Source: JBFMHP01 sp964557295 (GTDB lineage Bacteria; Pseudomonadota; Gammaproteobacteria; RBG-16-57-12). Taken from it: a DNA stretch of 64,000 nucleotides. Where the stretch lies: NCBI GenBank assembly GCA_964557295.1, contig CAZKZP010000008.1, forward strand, positions 1-64,000, read 5' to 3'. This document shows positions 45,906 to 55,605 of this stretch, in pieces. The first letter of the stretch is position 1. The number at the start of each line of letters is the position of its first letter. A program made the translations under genes and the position numbers. The notes below the pieces were generated by a model that saw only the letters and a program-made list of their open reading frames with translations, ran no database searches and was not told the DNA's origin.

Positions 45906-47294
45906 TTACTTGCCGGTGTGCTTCATCAGCCGGCGCTTCTTGCGCACCTGTCGCTCCGTCAAGATATTGCGCCGCCCTGCAAAGGGGTTTTTTCCCGAGC
46001 GGAATTCAAGCTTGATCGGTGTGCCTTCGATGCGCAGCGCCTTGCGGTAGACGTTGCTCAAGTAGCGCTTGTAGGCATCCGGCACGGCCTCGGCCTGATT
46101 GCCGTGGATAACGATGAGCGGCGGATTCTTTCCGCCTTGATGCGCATAACGCAACTTGATGCGCCGGCCTTTGACCAGCGGCGGCTGATGCGCTTGCAAG
46201 GCGTCTTCCAGAATCCTGGTCAGCGCCGGCGTGGGCATGTCGATGTTCGCGGAAGCGAAGGCGCGATCGATGGATTCATACAGATTGCCCACTCCGCTGC
46301 CATGCAGCGCGGAGATGAAATGGAATTTGGCGAAATCGATGAAGTCCAAGCGCAGCTCGAGATCACTTCTGAGTTTGTCCTTCTCCTCCGGCGTCATCCC
46401 GTCCCATTTATTGACAGCGATGATGACCGCGCGTCCCGCGTGCAACACCAGACCGAGCAGACTCGCATCCTGATCCGTCACGCTCTCGCGGGCATCGATC
46501 ACCAGGATCACGACATGGGCGGACTCGATCGCTTGCAGCGTTTTGATCACGCTGAATCTTTCAACGCCCTCGTCGACACTCCGCTTGCGGCGCATGCCGG
46601 CCGTATCGATCAAGGTGTAGCGTTTGCCGTGATGTTCGAATGGGATGCTGATGCTGTCACGCGTGGTGCCGGGCAGATCAAACACCACCACGCGCTCTTC
46701 CCCGAGCAAGCGGTTGACCAGCGTGGACTTGCCGACATTGGGCCGCCCGACTACGGCGATTTTGATGCCGGCATCCTCTTCGATGGCCTGCGCTTCCCCG
46801 GTAATTTGATCCGCCGGAATCACCTGCTCGATCAGTGCGCTCACCCCGCGCCCATGCGCGGCGGCGATGGGATAACACTCGCCCAAGCCCAGTGCGTAGA
46901 AATCGGATTTGGCCATTTCCGCATCAAGGCCGTCGGTCTTGTTGACGACCAGGAACACCGGCTTGCCCGTCTGGCGCAGACGCTTGGCGATGGCATGATC
47001 ACCCGGAGTCAGCCCGTCTCTGGCATCGACCATGAACAGCACGCTATCGGCTTCCTCGATGGCCTGGAGGGTCTGGTGCGCCATTTCGCCATCGATGCCG
47101 CGCTCATCACCGCTTAAGCCTCCGGTGTCGACGACGATGTAATGGCGCTCGCCCAGCCGGCCGGTGCCGTAGATACGATCGCGCGTCACGCCAGGTTGGT
47201 CGGCGACGATGGCGTCGCGCGTTTTGGTCAGGCAGTTGAACAGCGTAGATTTGCCCACATTGGGGCGCCCGACGAGGGCGATGACAGGCAACAT
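45906..47294 (-). CDS. der: Ribosome-assembly GTPase Der (EngA)
   Basis: The 462-residue product has two tandem GTPase domains with P-loops GRPNVGKSTLFN and GRPNVGKSTLVN. Each has a DTAG/DTGG switch and an NKTD or NKWD specificity motif. A KH-like C-terminal domain ends GRRNILTERQVRKKRR. Der acts in 50S subunit assembly. It starts 6 nt after bamB, as in other gammaproteobacteria. Confidence 0.97.
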   Translation of the reverse strand: MLPVIALVGRPNVGKSTLFNCLTKTRDAIVADQPGVTRDRIYGTGRLGERHYIVVDTGGLSGDERGIDGEMAHQTLQAIEEADSVLFMVDARDGLTPGDHAIAKRLRQTGKPVFLVVNKTDGLDAEMAKSDFYALGLGECYPIAAAHGRGVSALIEQVIPADQITGEAQAIEEDAGIKIAVVGRPNVGKSTLVNRLLGEERVVVFDLPGTTRDSISIPFEHHGKRYTLIDTAGMRRKRSVDEGVERFSVIKTLQAIESAHVVILVIDARESVTDQDASLLGLVLHAGRAVIIAVNKWDGMTPEEKDKLRSDLELRLDFIDFAKFHFISALHGSGVGNLYESIDRAFASANIDMPTPALTRILEDALQAHQPPLVKGRRIKLRYAHQGGKNPPLIVIHGNQAEAVPDAYKRYLSNVYRKALRIEGTPIKLEFRSGKNPFAGRRNILTERQVRKKRRLMKHTGK

Positions 47295-47299
47295 GATGA

Positions 47300-48541
47300 T
47301 TAATGATCTCGCTTCAGAGTGAAGGCCACCACGCGCCCCTTGTTGTCGGCGGCGACCAGCGTGTCATCGATCAACATCGGCGGCACAGTCAGGCCGGTGG
47401 CGACCGTGTAATGGTCGGGCAAGCCGCCGCGATTGTAATCATCCCATACGTCCAGTTCGAGACCGAAGTAACGATCGATAACATATTGCAGCGTCATCTG
47501 CGCGGCTTTCTCCCCGGTCTGCCGGTCCAGCCAATACAGGTTGCCCTGCTGATCGCCCAGGACCAGGTATCGTTGATAGAGTGTTGGCTTCGTAATCAGC
47601 TTGGCGCCGAGCTGATCCTGCTTCCACACCGCCACGCCGCTCTGCCGATCGATGGCATGTACCGCGCCTTCGGAGTCCGCAATGTAGATGTACTTGTCAT
47701 CGAGCGTCATGCCGGCATACGACGATAGATCCTTGTACCAGAGCACGCGACCTTGCGCCTGATCCACCGCCACCAGCCGGCCATGATAGGCAATGGCATA
47801 GACCACCTGCTGATCGATGAGCGCCTCGGCATCGATATCGACGATGCGCTTGAGCTCGGATCTGCCCTGCGGGAACGCTACCGCGACCTCCCACAACACG
47901 CTGCCGTTACTGATGTCGATTGCAACCAATTTGCCGCTGGCAAAGCCGCTCACCACCATGCCGTTGCCGACGGCCATCGGGCTGTTCGTGCCGCGCAAGG
48001 TCAACACCGGCACGCCGCGCTGCTCAGTCCATAACGTCTTGCCGGAAGTCGCGTCGAGACCGAACAATTTCCCATCGTTGGTCTGCACCGCCACTACCCC
48101 GCGATCGATAACGGGGCTACCCAGGATTTCGCTCGAAAGCCTTTGTCGCCAGCGCACGGTGCCATCGGCTGAGTTGAGCGCGATGAGGCTCGCCTCATCC
48201 GTCCCGAGCAGAACCATATGGTCGCGGTAATACAGCCCGCCGGTGACGTGTTCGTCGATTTCCGCCTGCCAGCGTTCTTCGCCGGACTTGATGTCGTAGG
48301 AAACCACCTTGCCGCGCCAGTCTGCCGAAAAGATCTGAGTTTGATCGCTGGCAAGCTGAAGCTTGAGGAAATGCTTGCCAAAGCCGGAGCCGTTGCGGGC
48401 CGTCCACAAGGTGTGGATCGGCACCGCGCCAGGATGATCCTGCGCCACGGGCGCTGTCGCCGCCGCACGCGCTGGCGTTACCGCGGCAAGCAATAGCAAG
48501 ATCGAAACAACAGCCGCCTTCACGGCATCGAGCGATGGCAT
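47300..48541 (-). CDS. bamB: Outer-membrane assembly factor BamB (without lipobox)
   Basis: The 413-residue product is a beta-propeller with PQQ-type repeats: LFGLDATSGKTLWTEQRG, LVAIDISNGSVLWEVAVAFPQGRSEL, GRVLWYKDLSSYAGMTLDDKYIYIADSEGAVHAIDRQSG, LYWLDRQTGEKAAQ. The N-terminal signal (SILLLLAAVTPARAAATA) has no cysteine, unlike usual BamB, so the protein would be soluble or held by BamA contacts. The start overlaps yfgM stop (TAATG). Confidence 0.93.
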   Translation of the reverse strand: MPSLDAVKAAVVSILLLLAAVTPARAAATAPVAQDHPGAVPIHTLWTARNGSGFGKHFLKLQLASDQTQIFSADWRGKVVSYDIKSGEERWQAEIDEHVTGGLYYRDHMVLLGTDEASLIALNSADGTVRWRQRLSSEILGSPVIDRGVVAVQTNDGKLFGLDATSGKTLWTEQRGVPVLTLRGTNSPMAVGNGMVVSGFASGKLVAIDISNGSVLWEVAVAFPQGRSELKRIVDIDAEALIDQQVVYAIAYHGRLVAVDQAQGRVLWYKDLSSYAGMTLDDKYIYIADSEGAVHAIDRQSGVAVWKQDQLGAKLITKPTLYQRYLVLGDQQGNLYWLDRQTGEKAAQMTLQYVIDRYFGLELDVWDDYNRGGLPDHYTVATGLTVPPMLIDDTLVAADNKGRVVAFTLKRDH

Positions 48542-49170
48542 TACTGAATGTTTTCCAGCTTGAGATTGAGTATCGACAGACGTGTGCTGCCGCCCTCACC
48601 AATCGTGTCTAGCGCCTTCTTGTAGGCATCCTTGGCCTTGGCCGGATCATTCAAGCGCACATAGGCGTCGCCCATGGCTTCGCTGACCAGACTGGTGAAC
48701 GACTCTGTGGTGATCTCATTTAACCACTTGATCGCTTCCTCAGGTTGTCCTTCGCTGATCAGGATCTTCGCCAGGCGTAATTTGGCGACGTTTTTCAGTT
48801 CGGGCATGTCCGCCTTTTCGATCACCCAGCGCAGATGCGCGCGCGCGGCGACCTTGTCACCTTGCTCGAACTTCGCCTTCGCCAGATTCAGCGCCGCGAG
48901 TTGCGCGTATACAGTGTCTGCATACTGTCCGACGATCTTGCCTCCGTTCTCTTCGACGGCATCCCATTTGCCGAGCACGACATTGTCCAGCATCTCCAGA
49001 TACGCGGCGGAGGCGCCCTCGAGATCCGCATGGCGGTCCTTTTGCCAGAGTTGATAGGCAAACAGCGCGCCCAAGCCGATCAAGACGCCGGCGAGGATCG
49101 ACTTGCCGTTCTCCTTCCAGAAATTGCGCAAGGTATCGATCTGTTCCAGCTCAGTGTTGTCATACGCCAC
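48541..49170 (-). CDS. yfgM: YfgM family membrane-anchored TPR protein
   Basis: The 209-residue product starts with GTG after AGGAG. It has one membrane helix (GKSILAGVLIGLGALFAYQLW, about 20-38) with the rest outside. A TPR-like helical region contains AQLAALNLAKAKFEQGDKVAARAHLRWVIEKA. YfgM is an ancillary partner of SecYEG and periplasmic chaperones. It lies between hisS and bamB, the normal order. Confidence 0.93.
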   Translation of the reverse strand: MAYDNTELEQIDTLRNFWKENGKSILAGVLIGLGALFAYQLWQKDRHADLEGASAAYLEMLDNVVLGKWDAVEENGGKIVGQYADTVYAQLAALNLAKAKFEQGDKVAARAHLRWVIEKADMPELKNVAKLRLAKILISEGQPEEAIKWLNEITTESFTSLVSEAMGDAYVRLNDPAKAKDAYKKALDTIGEGGSTRLSILNLKLENIQ

Positions 49171-49198
49171 TTCAATGCTCTCCTACAATGATTCGAAT

Positions 49199-50482
<1,284 letters not shown>

Positions 50483-50502
50483 TGTAAAACTCCGAGAAGC
50501 GA

Positions 50503-51627
50503 TTAGACCGACACGATGGGAATGACTTTGTTCGTCTCGGCGTCGGCGGTTTTTCTTTTTGCGATTTCCGTCCGGACCACTCGCTCGACTTCATCGACCA
50601 ATTCCTCATTGGTGACCTTATGATCCGGCTTGCCATTGATGTAGAGCAGATTCGGGGTGCCGCCGGTCAAACCGACATGAACCTCCTTGGCCTCGCCCGG
50701 TCCGTTGACCACGCAGCCGATGATGGCAAGATCCAATGGCTCGATGATGTCGTCGAGCCGCTGCTCCAGCGCATTGACCACGCTGATGACATCGAAGTTC
50801 TGCCGGGAACAGGAGGGACAGGCGATGAAATTCACGCCCTTGCTACGCAGATGCAAGCTTTTCAGTATGTCGAATCCAACCCGGATCTCCTCGACCGGCG
50901 CCGCCGCCAACGACACCCGGATGGTATCGCCGATCCCCTCGGCCAGCAGCATGCCGAGGCCGATGGCGGATTTGACCGCGCCGGAGCGAAAGCCGCCCGC
51001 CTCGGTAATGCCGAGGTGAAAAGGCTGCTCGATCTGCGCGGCCAACGCACGATAGGCCGCCACCGTCATGAACACATCCGAGGCCTTCAGGCTGATCTTG
51101 TACTCCTGAAAATTGAGCCGGTCCAGGATCTCGATGTGACGCATGGCGGACTCCACCAGGGCCGCCGGCGTGGGCTCGCCGTATTTCTGTTGCAGCTCCT
51201 TCTCCAGCGAGCCGGCATTGACGCCGATGCGGATCGGAATCCCGCGATCTTGCGCCGCGCTGACGACGGCACGCACGCGATCTTCTCGTCCGATATTGCC
51301 GGGATTGATGCGCAAACAGTCCACGCCCAATTCCGCCACGCGCAACGCGATGCGGTAATCAAAATGAATATCCGCCACCAGCGGGACGTCCACTTGTTTC
51401 TTGATCTTCCCAAAAGCCTCGGCCGCCTCCATGTCCGGCACGGAGACGCGCACGATATCGGCGCCAACAGCCTCCAGCCCCTTGATCTGCGCGACCGTCG
51501 CCGCGACATCGGCGGTAAGCGTATTGGTCATCGACTGCACGCTGATCGGCGCATCGCCGCCGACGGGGACATTGCCGACCATGATTTGGCGTGTCTTACG
51601 ACGCGCGATTTTGTGCCTGAATTGCAT
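50503..51627 (-). CDS. ispG: 4-hydroxy-3-methylbut-2-enyl-diphosphate synthase IspG
   Basis: The 374-residue product has VGGDAPISVQSMTNT, LVADIHFDYRIAL, NPGNIG and the Fe-S cysteines in ACPSCSRQ, with a further Cys in GCVVNGPGEAKE. It is the sixth step of the MEP isoprenoid pathway and needs Fe-S clusters made by the Isc genes downstream in the window. It lies between rodZ and hisS. Confidence 0.97.
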   Translation of the reverse strand: MQFRHKIARRKTRQIMVGNVPVGGDAPISVQSMTNTLTADVAATVAQIKGLEAVGADIVRVSVPDMEAAEAFGKIKKQVDVPLVADIHFDYRIALRVAELGVDCLRINPGNIGREDRVRAVVSAAQDRGIPIRIGVNAGSLEKELQQKYGEPTPAALVESAMRHIEILDRLNFQEYKISLKASDVFMTVAAYRALAAQIEQPFHLGITEAGGFRSGAVKSAIGLGMLLAEGIGDTIRVSLAAAPVEEIRVGFDILKSLHLRSKGVNFIACPSCSRQNFDVISVVNALEQRLDDIIEPLDLAIIGCVVNGPGEAKEVHVGLTGGTPNLLYINGKPDHKVTNEELVDEVERVVRTEIAKRKTADAETNKVIPIVSV

Positions 51628-51666
51628 GCGCTGTTCTCCGCTTAGTCTCTGCGCTGCGAGCGATCG

Positions 51667-52533
51667 TCAATCAATGGTGAAGCGCGCGATATCCTTGCGA
51701 ATAAACGGCTTGTGATCATAGGGTTTGCCATCGACCAGGATCTCGACGCCAGGCGCGTAGCCCAGCATGACGTTGAATGGCGCGACACCCTTGATCTTTT
51801 TCACTTGTCCGTGGCGGATCAATTGAAATAGCAACTGCGTTTTGTTCGCATCGGTCACCTCAACCCAGGAATCGCCGAGGCCGCGCACAGTCACTTCGGT
51901 ATATACCGGCGGCACTGCCTGAGCTACCGCGGGGGCGGGCTCTGCCGCGACCACGGGCGCTTGCGCGGTTTCTGCAGCGGGCAGCGGCAGGGCAAGTTCC
52001 TGCATGTTGCCTTCCTCAACCGGCGCTTGAGGTTCCGGGACGCTCTCCGCAGCGATCGGCGCTGCCGCGGCAGTCTCTGGTGCGGGCGTCGTCTCAGCGG
52101 CGACGGTTTGCGTCGCTTCTCCGCTGGCGGGGGGCCGATCTACCGCCGGTTCACTCACGTACCAGAACCAGATGGCCGCCGTGATCACGCCAGCGGCCAA
52201 CACGGTGGCGATATGCCGCATATTGATCACGCTCTCCGCCGCCGTTTTTCTCACCGCGACTTGATAATCCACCTTCGGAACGGAGTGCGATTCACTGACG
52301 CTCGCCTCATAGAGCTTGAGCAAGGGCTCGGCATTGAGTTGCAGCAAGCGGGCGTAATTGCGCAGATAGCCGCGTGTGTAGATCGGCTCGGGCAACTCAT
52401 CATAGGCCTCATTCTCCATGGCGCTGATCCTGCTTGGATCCAGGCGCAAGGCTGCGCCGACCTCTTCGATCGACAATCCTTTTTCCAGACGCTTTTCCTT
52501 CAATTGTTGGCCGAACCGCGTTGACTCAGACAT
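51667..52533 (-). CDS. rodZ: Cytoskeleton protein RodZ
   Basis: From ATG 52533 the product has 288 residues; a start at 52563 is in frame but lacks a ribosome site. An N-terminal HTH domain FGQQLKEKRLEKGLSIEEVGAAL is followed by a membrane helix (IATVLAAGVITAAIWFWYV, about 110-128). An Ala/Pro-rich linker and a DUF4115 C-terminal domain (GLGDSWVEVTDANKTQLLF) follow. RodZ links MreB to the elongation machinery. Confidence 0.93.
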   Translation of the reverse strand: MSESTRFGQQLKEKRLEKGLSIEEVGAALRLDPSRISAMENEAYDELPEPIYTRGYLRNYARLLQLNAEPLLKLYEASVSESHSVPKVDYQVAVRKTAAESVINMRHIATVLAAGVITAAIWFWYVSEPAVDRPPASGEATQTVAAETTPAPETAAAAPIAAESVPEPQAPVEEGNMQELALPLPAAETAQAPVVAAEPAPAVAQAVPPVYTEVTVRGLGDSWVEVTDANKTQLLFQLIRHGQVKKIKGVAPFNVMLGYAPGVEILVDGKPYDHKPFIRKDIARFTID

Positions 52534-52580
52534 ATTGTTCCAGGCTTCTACTGCACAATTCATAGTTCATATCGTCAAAT

Positions 52581-53324
52581 TCAATAACCGATCAGACTCT
52601 TTGCCTGTTCCGAATCAGGAAACAGGCCTTTCAGCTGACGGGCATATTCAGTGGCGCGTTCCTTGGCCTGTAGCCCTTCCTCGATTTTGATGGACAGCCA
52701 CAAGGTCGCAGGGTCGTGTTTGGTGACCGCCTCCATCCGCTGAACATAGGCGCGCCCCTTCAGATATTCCTGCTGGCGATAACTCAGTTCCGCCATCGCA
52801 TGCAAGGACACCGGCAGCTTTGGATTGATATCCAACGCCTTGCGGAACGATCGCTCCGCATCCTCATGGTTTTGCTCGCGCATCGCGCACAAGCCGGCGT
52901 TTTCATACGCCAGCTCCGGCGTCTTGTACATGGGGTTCTTCACCGCGGCCTCAAATTGCGCATAGGCCTCCTTGTAGCGGCGCTGATCGCACAAAAACGT
53001 GCCGTAATTATTCCGCCCATTGGGGTCCTTGGGATCGAGGTCTACCGCTTTGCTGTAATGCTGATCAGCCTGTTCGATTTCCCCCAGCTGAACATAGAGT
53101 ATGGCAATCGCATGGTGCGCACTGGCGTACTGTGGCGCCACGGCAATGGCCTTGTTTAGATTGGTGAGCGCCAGATCCTTTTTGCCTTGCTGCATATATC
53201 CGATACCCAGCTGGATATGGGTGTCCGCAAGATTCTGCTCTTCCTTGGCCTTTTTGGGATTGCCGGCGCACGCGGTGAGCGCCAGTGTCAGCACGACGAC
53301 CAACATCATTCCGGTTGTTTTCAC
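52581..53324 (-). CDS. pilF: Type IV pilus biogenesis lipoprotein PilF/PilW
   Basis: The 247-residue product has the signal MLVVVLTLALTAC with lipobox LTAC. TPR units follow: DTHIQLGIGYMQQGKKDLALTNLNKAI, QYASAHHAIAILYVQLGEIEQADQHYSKAV, and further RRYKEAYAQFEAAVKNP. PilF is the pilotin for secretin assembly in type IV pili. It overlaps the rlmN stop by 4 nt. Confidence 0.93.
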   Translation of the reverse strand: MKTTGMMLVVVLTLALTACAGNPKKAKEEQNLADTHIQLGIGYMQQGKKDLALTNLNKAIAVAPQYASAHHAIAILYVQLGEIEQADQHYSKAVDLDPKDPNGRNNYGTFLCDQRRYKEAYAQFEAAVKNPMYKTPELAYENAGLCAMREQNHEDAERSFRKALDINPKLPVSLHAMAELSYRQQEYLKGRAYVQRMEAVTKHDPATLWLSIKIEEGLQAKERATEYARQLKGLFPDSEQAKSLIGY

Positions 53325-54433
53325 GTCCTGGCCTCCACCACTGGAATGATGCGCCGTTGCGCACGCTTGGTCTTATCCTGCACCTTGCCGGCCAGTTGTC
53401 CGCACGCCGCGTCGATATCATCACCACGGGTCTTGCGCGTGATGGTGGTCATGCCAGCGTGGTAGAGCACGTCACGGAAACGATCGATTGCGGCGGCATC
53501 GGAACATTCGTAGCCGGAGTCGGGAAACGGATTGAACGGGATCAAATTCACCTTCGCGGGAATCCCCTGCAATAGCTTGACCAAGGCCTTGGCGTGCTGC
53601 GGTGTATCATTGATGCCCTTGAGCATGACATATTCGAAGGTGATCTTGCGCCGCCCATCTCGATCTAAATAACGACGGCACGCCGCCATCAGTTCCTTGA
53701 TCGGATATTTTTTGTTGATGGGCACCAGTTCGTTGCGCAAGTCATCCGATGTGGCGTGCAGCGACACCGCCAGGCTGACATCGCACACCGCCTTGAGGCG
53801 ATCGAGCGCTGGCACCACGCCGGCGGTACTCAGCGTGACACGGCGTTTGGATAGTCCATAGGTGAAATCATCCAACATCAGATGGATGGCTCGGACCACA
53901 TTGTCGAAATTCAGCAAGGGCTCGCCCATGCCCATGAGGACCACGTTGGTCACCACGCGCTGATTGACAGGATCGGTTTCCAGCTGGCGCTTGGCGATCC
54001 AGATCTGGCCGATGATCTCCGCGGTGGAGAGATTGCGGTTGAAGCCTTGCTTGGCGGTCGAGCAGAAGCTGCACTCCAGCGCGCATCCCACCTGGGATGA
54101 AACGCACAGCGTGCCGCGATCATCCTCCGGGATGAACACCATCTCGACCGAATTGCCGTGATCGAGTTCGAGCAGCCACTTGCGGGTACCGTCCTTCGAT
54201 TTCTGTTCGATGAGCACTTTTGGCACACGAATTTCACAGCGGTCGGCGAGCTGCTCGCGCAGGGACTTGCTGAGATTGCTCATCGCGCTGAAGTCCGCGA
54301 CACCCCGCTGGTGGATCCATTGCAGCACCTGAGAAGCGCGAAAGGCCTTCTCGCCGAGCTCGACGAAAAAGGCCTCCATCGCTGCGCGATCGAGATCCAG
54401 CAGATTGATCTTGCCAGTATCCTCCAGTGCCAT
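53321..54433 (-). CDS. rlmN: 23S rRNA/tRNA methyltransferase RlmN (radical SAM)
   Basis: From ATG 54433 (a GTG precedes it) the product has 370 residues. The radical-SAM cluster motif is CALECSFCSTAKQGFNRN (CxxxCxxC). The catalytic C-terminal Cys lies in DIDAACGQLAG. The N-terminal accessory domain contains RASQVLQWIHQRG. It methylates A2503 of 23S rRNA. It is followed by pilF and preceded by ndk. Confidence 0.96.
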   Translation of the reverse strand: MALEDTGKINLLDLDRAAMEAFFVELGEKAFRASQVLQWIHQRGVADFSAMSNLSKSLREQLADRCEIRVPKVLIEQKSKDGTRKWLLELDHGNSVEMVFIPEDDRGTLCVSSQVGCALECSFCSTAKQGFNRNLSTAEIIGQIWIAKRQLETDPVNQRVVTNVVLMGMGEPLLNFDNVVRAIHLMLDDFTYGLSKRRVTLSTAGVVPALDRLKAVCDVSLAVSLHATSDDLRNELVPINKKYPIKELMAACRRYLDRDGRRKITFEYVMLKGINDTPQHAKALVKLLQGIPAKVNLIPFNPFPDSGYECSDAAAIDRFRDVLYHAGMTTITRKTRGDDIDAACGQLAGKVQDKTKRAQRRIIPVVEART

Positions 54434-54445
54434 CACATCCTCACC

Positions 54446-54874
54446 TTAGCGAGTGCGCTTGCAAATCCCTTCCGGGAAGAAGAAGTCGATTTCGACCTTG
54501 GCGTTTTCGAGGCTGTCGGAACCGTGCACGGCGTTTTCATCGATCGACTTGGCAAAGTCCGCGCGGATCGTGCCCGGGGCCGCGTCCTTGGGATTGGTGG
54601 CGCCCATCAGCTCGCGGTTCTTGGCCACGGCGTTTTCACCTTCCAGGACCTGGATCATCACCGGGCCGGAGATCATGAAGCTCACCAAGTCATTGAAAAA
54701 CGGACGCGCTTTGTGCACGGCATAAAAGCCTTCCGCCTGGGCGCGGCTCAGTTGGGCCATCTTGGCGGCGACGACCTTCAGGCCGTTTTTCTCGAAGCGG
54801 CTGTAGATCTCGCCGATGACATTTTTTGCCACCGCATCGGGCTTGATGATGGAAATAGTGCGTTCGATTGCCAT
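54446..54874 (-). CDS. ndk: Nucleoside diphosphate kinase
   Basis: This 142-residue protein starts at ATG 54874 with AGGAG seven bases upstream; the open frame extends upstream without a ribosome site. Motifs are ERTISIIKPDAVAKN, FYAVHKARPFF, and the active-site His in NAVHGSDS. It transfers phosphate among NDPs. It has its own sigma70-type promoter. Confidence 0.97.
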   Translation of the reverse strand: MAIERTISIIKPDAVAKNVIGEIYSRFEKNGLKVVAAKMAQLSRAQAEGFYAVHKARPFFNDLVSFMISGPVMIQVLEGENAVAKNRELMGATNPKDAAPGTIRADFAKSIDENAVHGSDSLENAKVEIDFFFPEGICKRTR

Positions 54875-54955
54875 CCAGTAACTCCTAATATATTGATTTG
54901 ATTTAAGTAAATATAATAACGGCGCACCCCTTGCCCCGTCTGATAAATGGCGCAC

Positions 54956-54985
54956 ATTCTAGCGCGCTTTGCGCCAGGCTGGCAA
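54956..54985 (-). promoter_or_regulatory. ndk promoter
   Basis: On the minus strand TTGCCA, an 18-base spacer and TAGAAT lie about 80 nt upstream of the ndk start. It drives ndk and perhaps rlmN onward. This falls in the 182-nt gap after iscX. Confidence 0.6.
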
Positions 54986-55056
54986 TCAAAAGGGTTGATT
55001 TGACTGGAACTTATTGCGTGAGGGCGCGTTCGCCGCAGGGAAGAGTCACGGAACGC

Positions 55057-55251
55057 TCAGGACCGTTCTTCGATCCACGCCATCTGGATCGCCTCCAGCA
55101 CCTTTTCGCCCGCATGCGCCGGGTCGTCGTCGAAGCCGTCGAGGTCGAGAACCCATTGGTAGAGGTCGGTGAATTTCACATACTGCGGATCGACCTCCGA
55201 ATGGTTCTCGTCCAGCGCGATGACGATCTCGTAGACATCTACCCACTTCAT
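55057..55251 (-). CDS. iscX: Fe-S cluster assembly protein IscX
   Basis: The 64-residue acidic product (MKWVDVYEIVIALDE, DLYQWVLDLDGFDDDP, EAIQMAWIEE) is a clear IscX. It binds IscS and iron and modulates cluster assembly. It lies 3 nt after the fdx stop, the usual end of the isc operon. Confidence 0.96.
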   Translation of the reverse strand: MKWVDVYEIVIALDENHSEVDPQYVKFTDLYQWVLDLDGFDDDPAHAGEKVLEAIQMAWIEERS

Positions 55252-55254
55252 GGC

Positions 55255-55590
55255 TTACCCCTCGGAGACTAGGTTGATCGTGTATTTGGGAATCTCCACC
55301 ACCAGGTCGGTATCGCCGACGATGGCCTGGCAGCTCAGGCGCGATTCCGGCTCCAGCCCCCAGGCCTTGTCCAGCATGTCTTCTTCGGTTTCGCTGGGCG
55401 CATTGAGGGAGCCGTAGCCCTCGCGCACGATGACGTGACACGTGGTGCAGGCGCAGGACTTCTCGCAGGCGTGCTCGATGTCGATCTCGTGGGCCAGGGC
55501 GGCATCCAGGATGCTGGTCCCCGGCGCGGCCTCGATGACGGCCCCTGCCGGGCAGTGCTGGTGGTGCGGTAAAAAAATGATCTTGGTCAT
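55255..55590 (-). CDS. fdx: Isc [2Fe-2S] ferredoxin
   Basis: The 111-residue product carries the ferredoxin ligands in CEKSCACTTC (CxxxxxCxxC) and a fourth Cys in RLSCQAIV. It supplies electrons to IscU/IscS. It lies between hscA and iscX. Confidence 0.97.
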   Translation of the reverse strand: MTKIIFLPHHQHCPAGAVIEAAPGTSILDAALAHEIDIEHACEKSCACTTCHVIVREGYGSLNAPSETEEDMLDKAWGLEPESRLSCQAIVGDTDLVVEIPKYTINLVSEG

Positions 55591-55605
55591 GATGTAAAAT
55601 CCAAC

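Noticed and set aside
45918..47117. Long plus-strand open frame of about 399 codons
   Set aside because: Antisense shadow of der.
50620..51645. Long plus-strand open frame of about 341 codons
   Set aside because: Antisense shadow of ispG.
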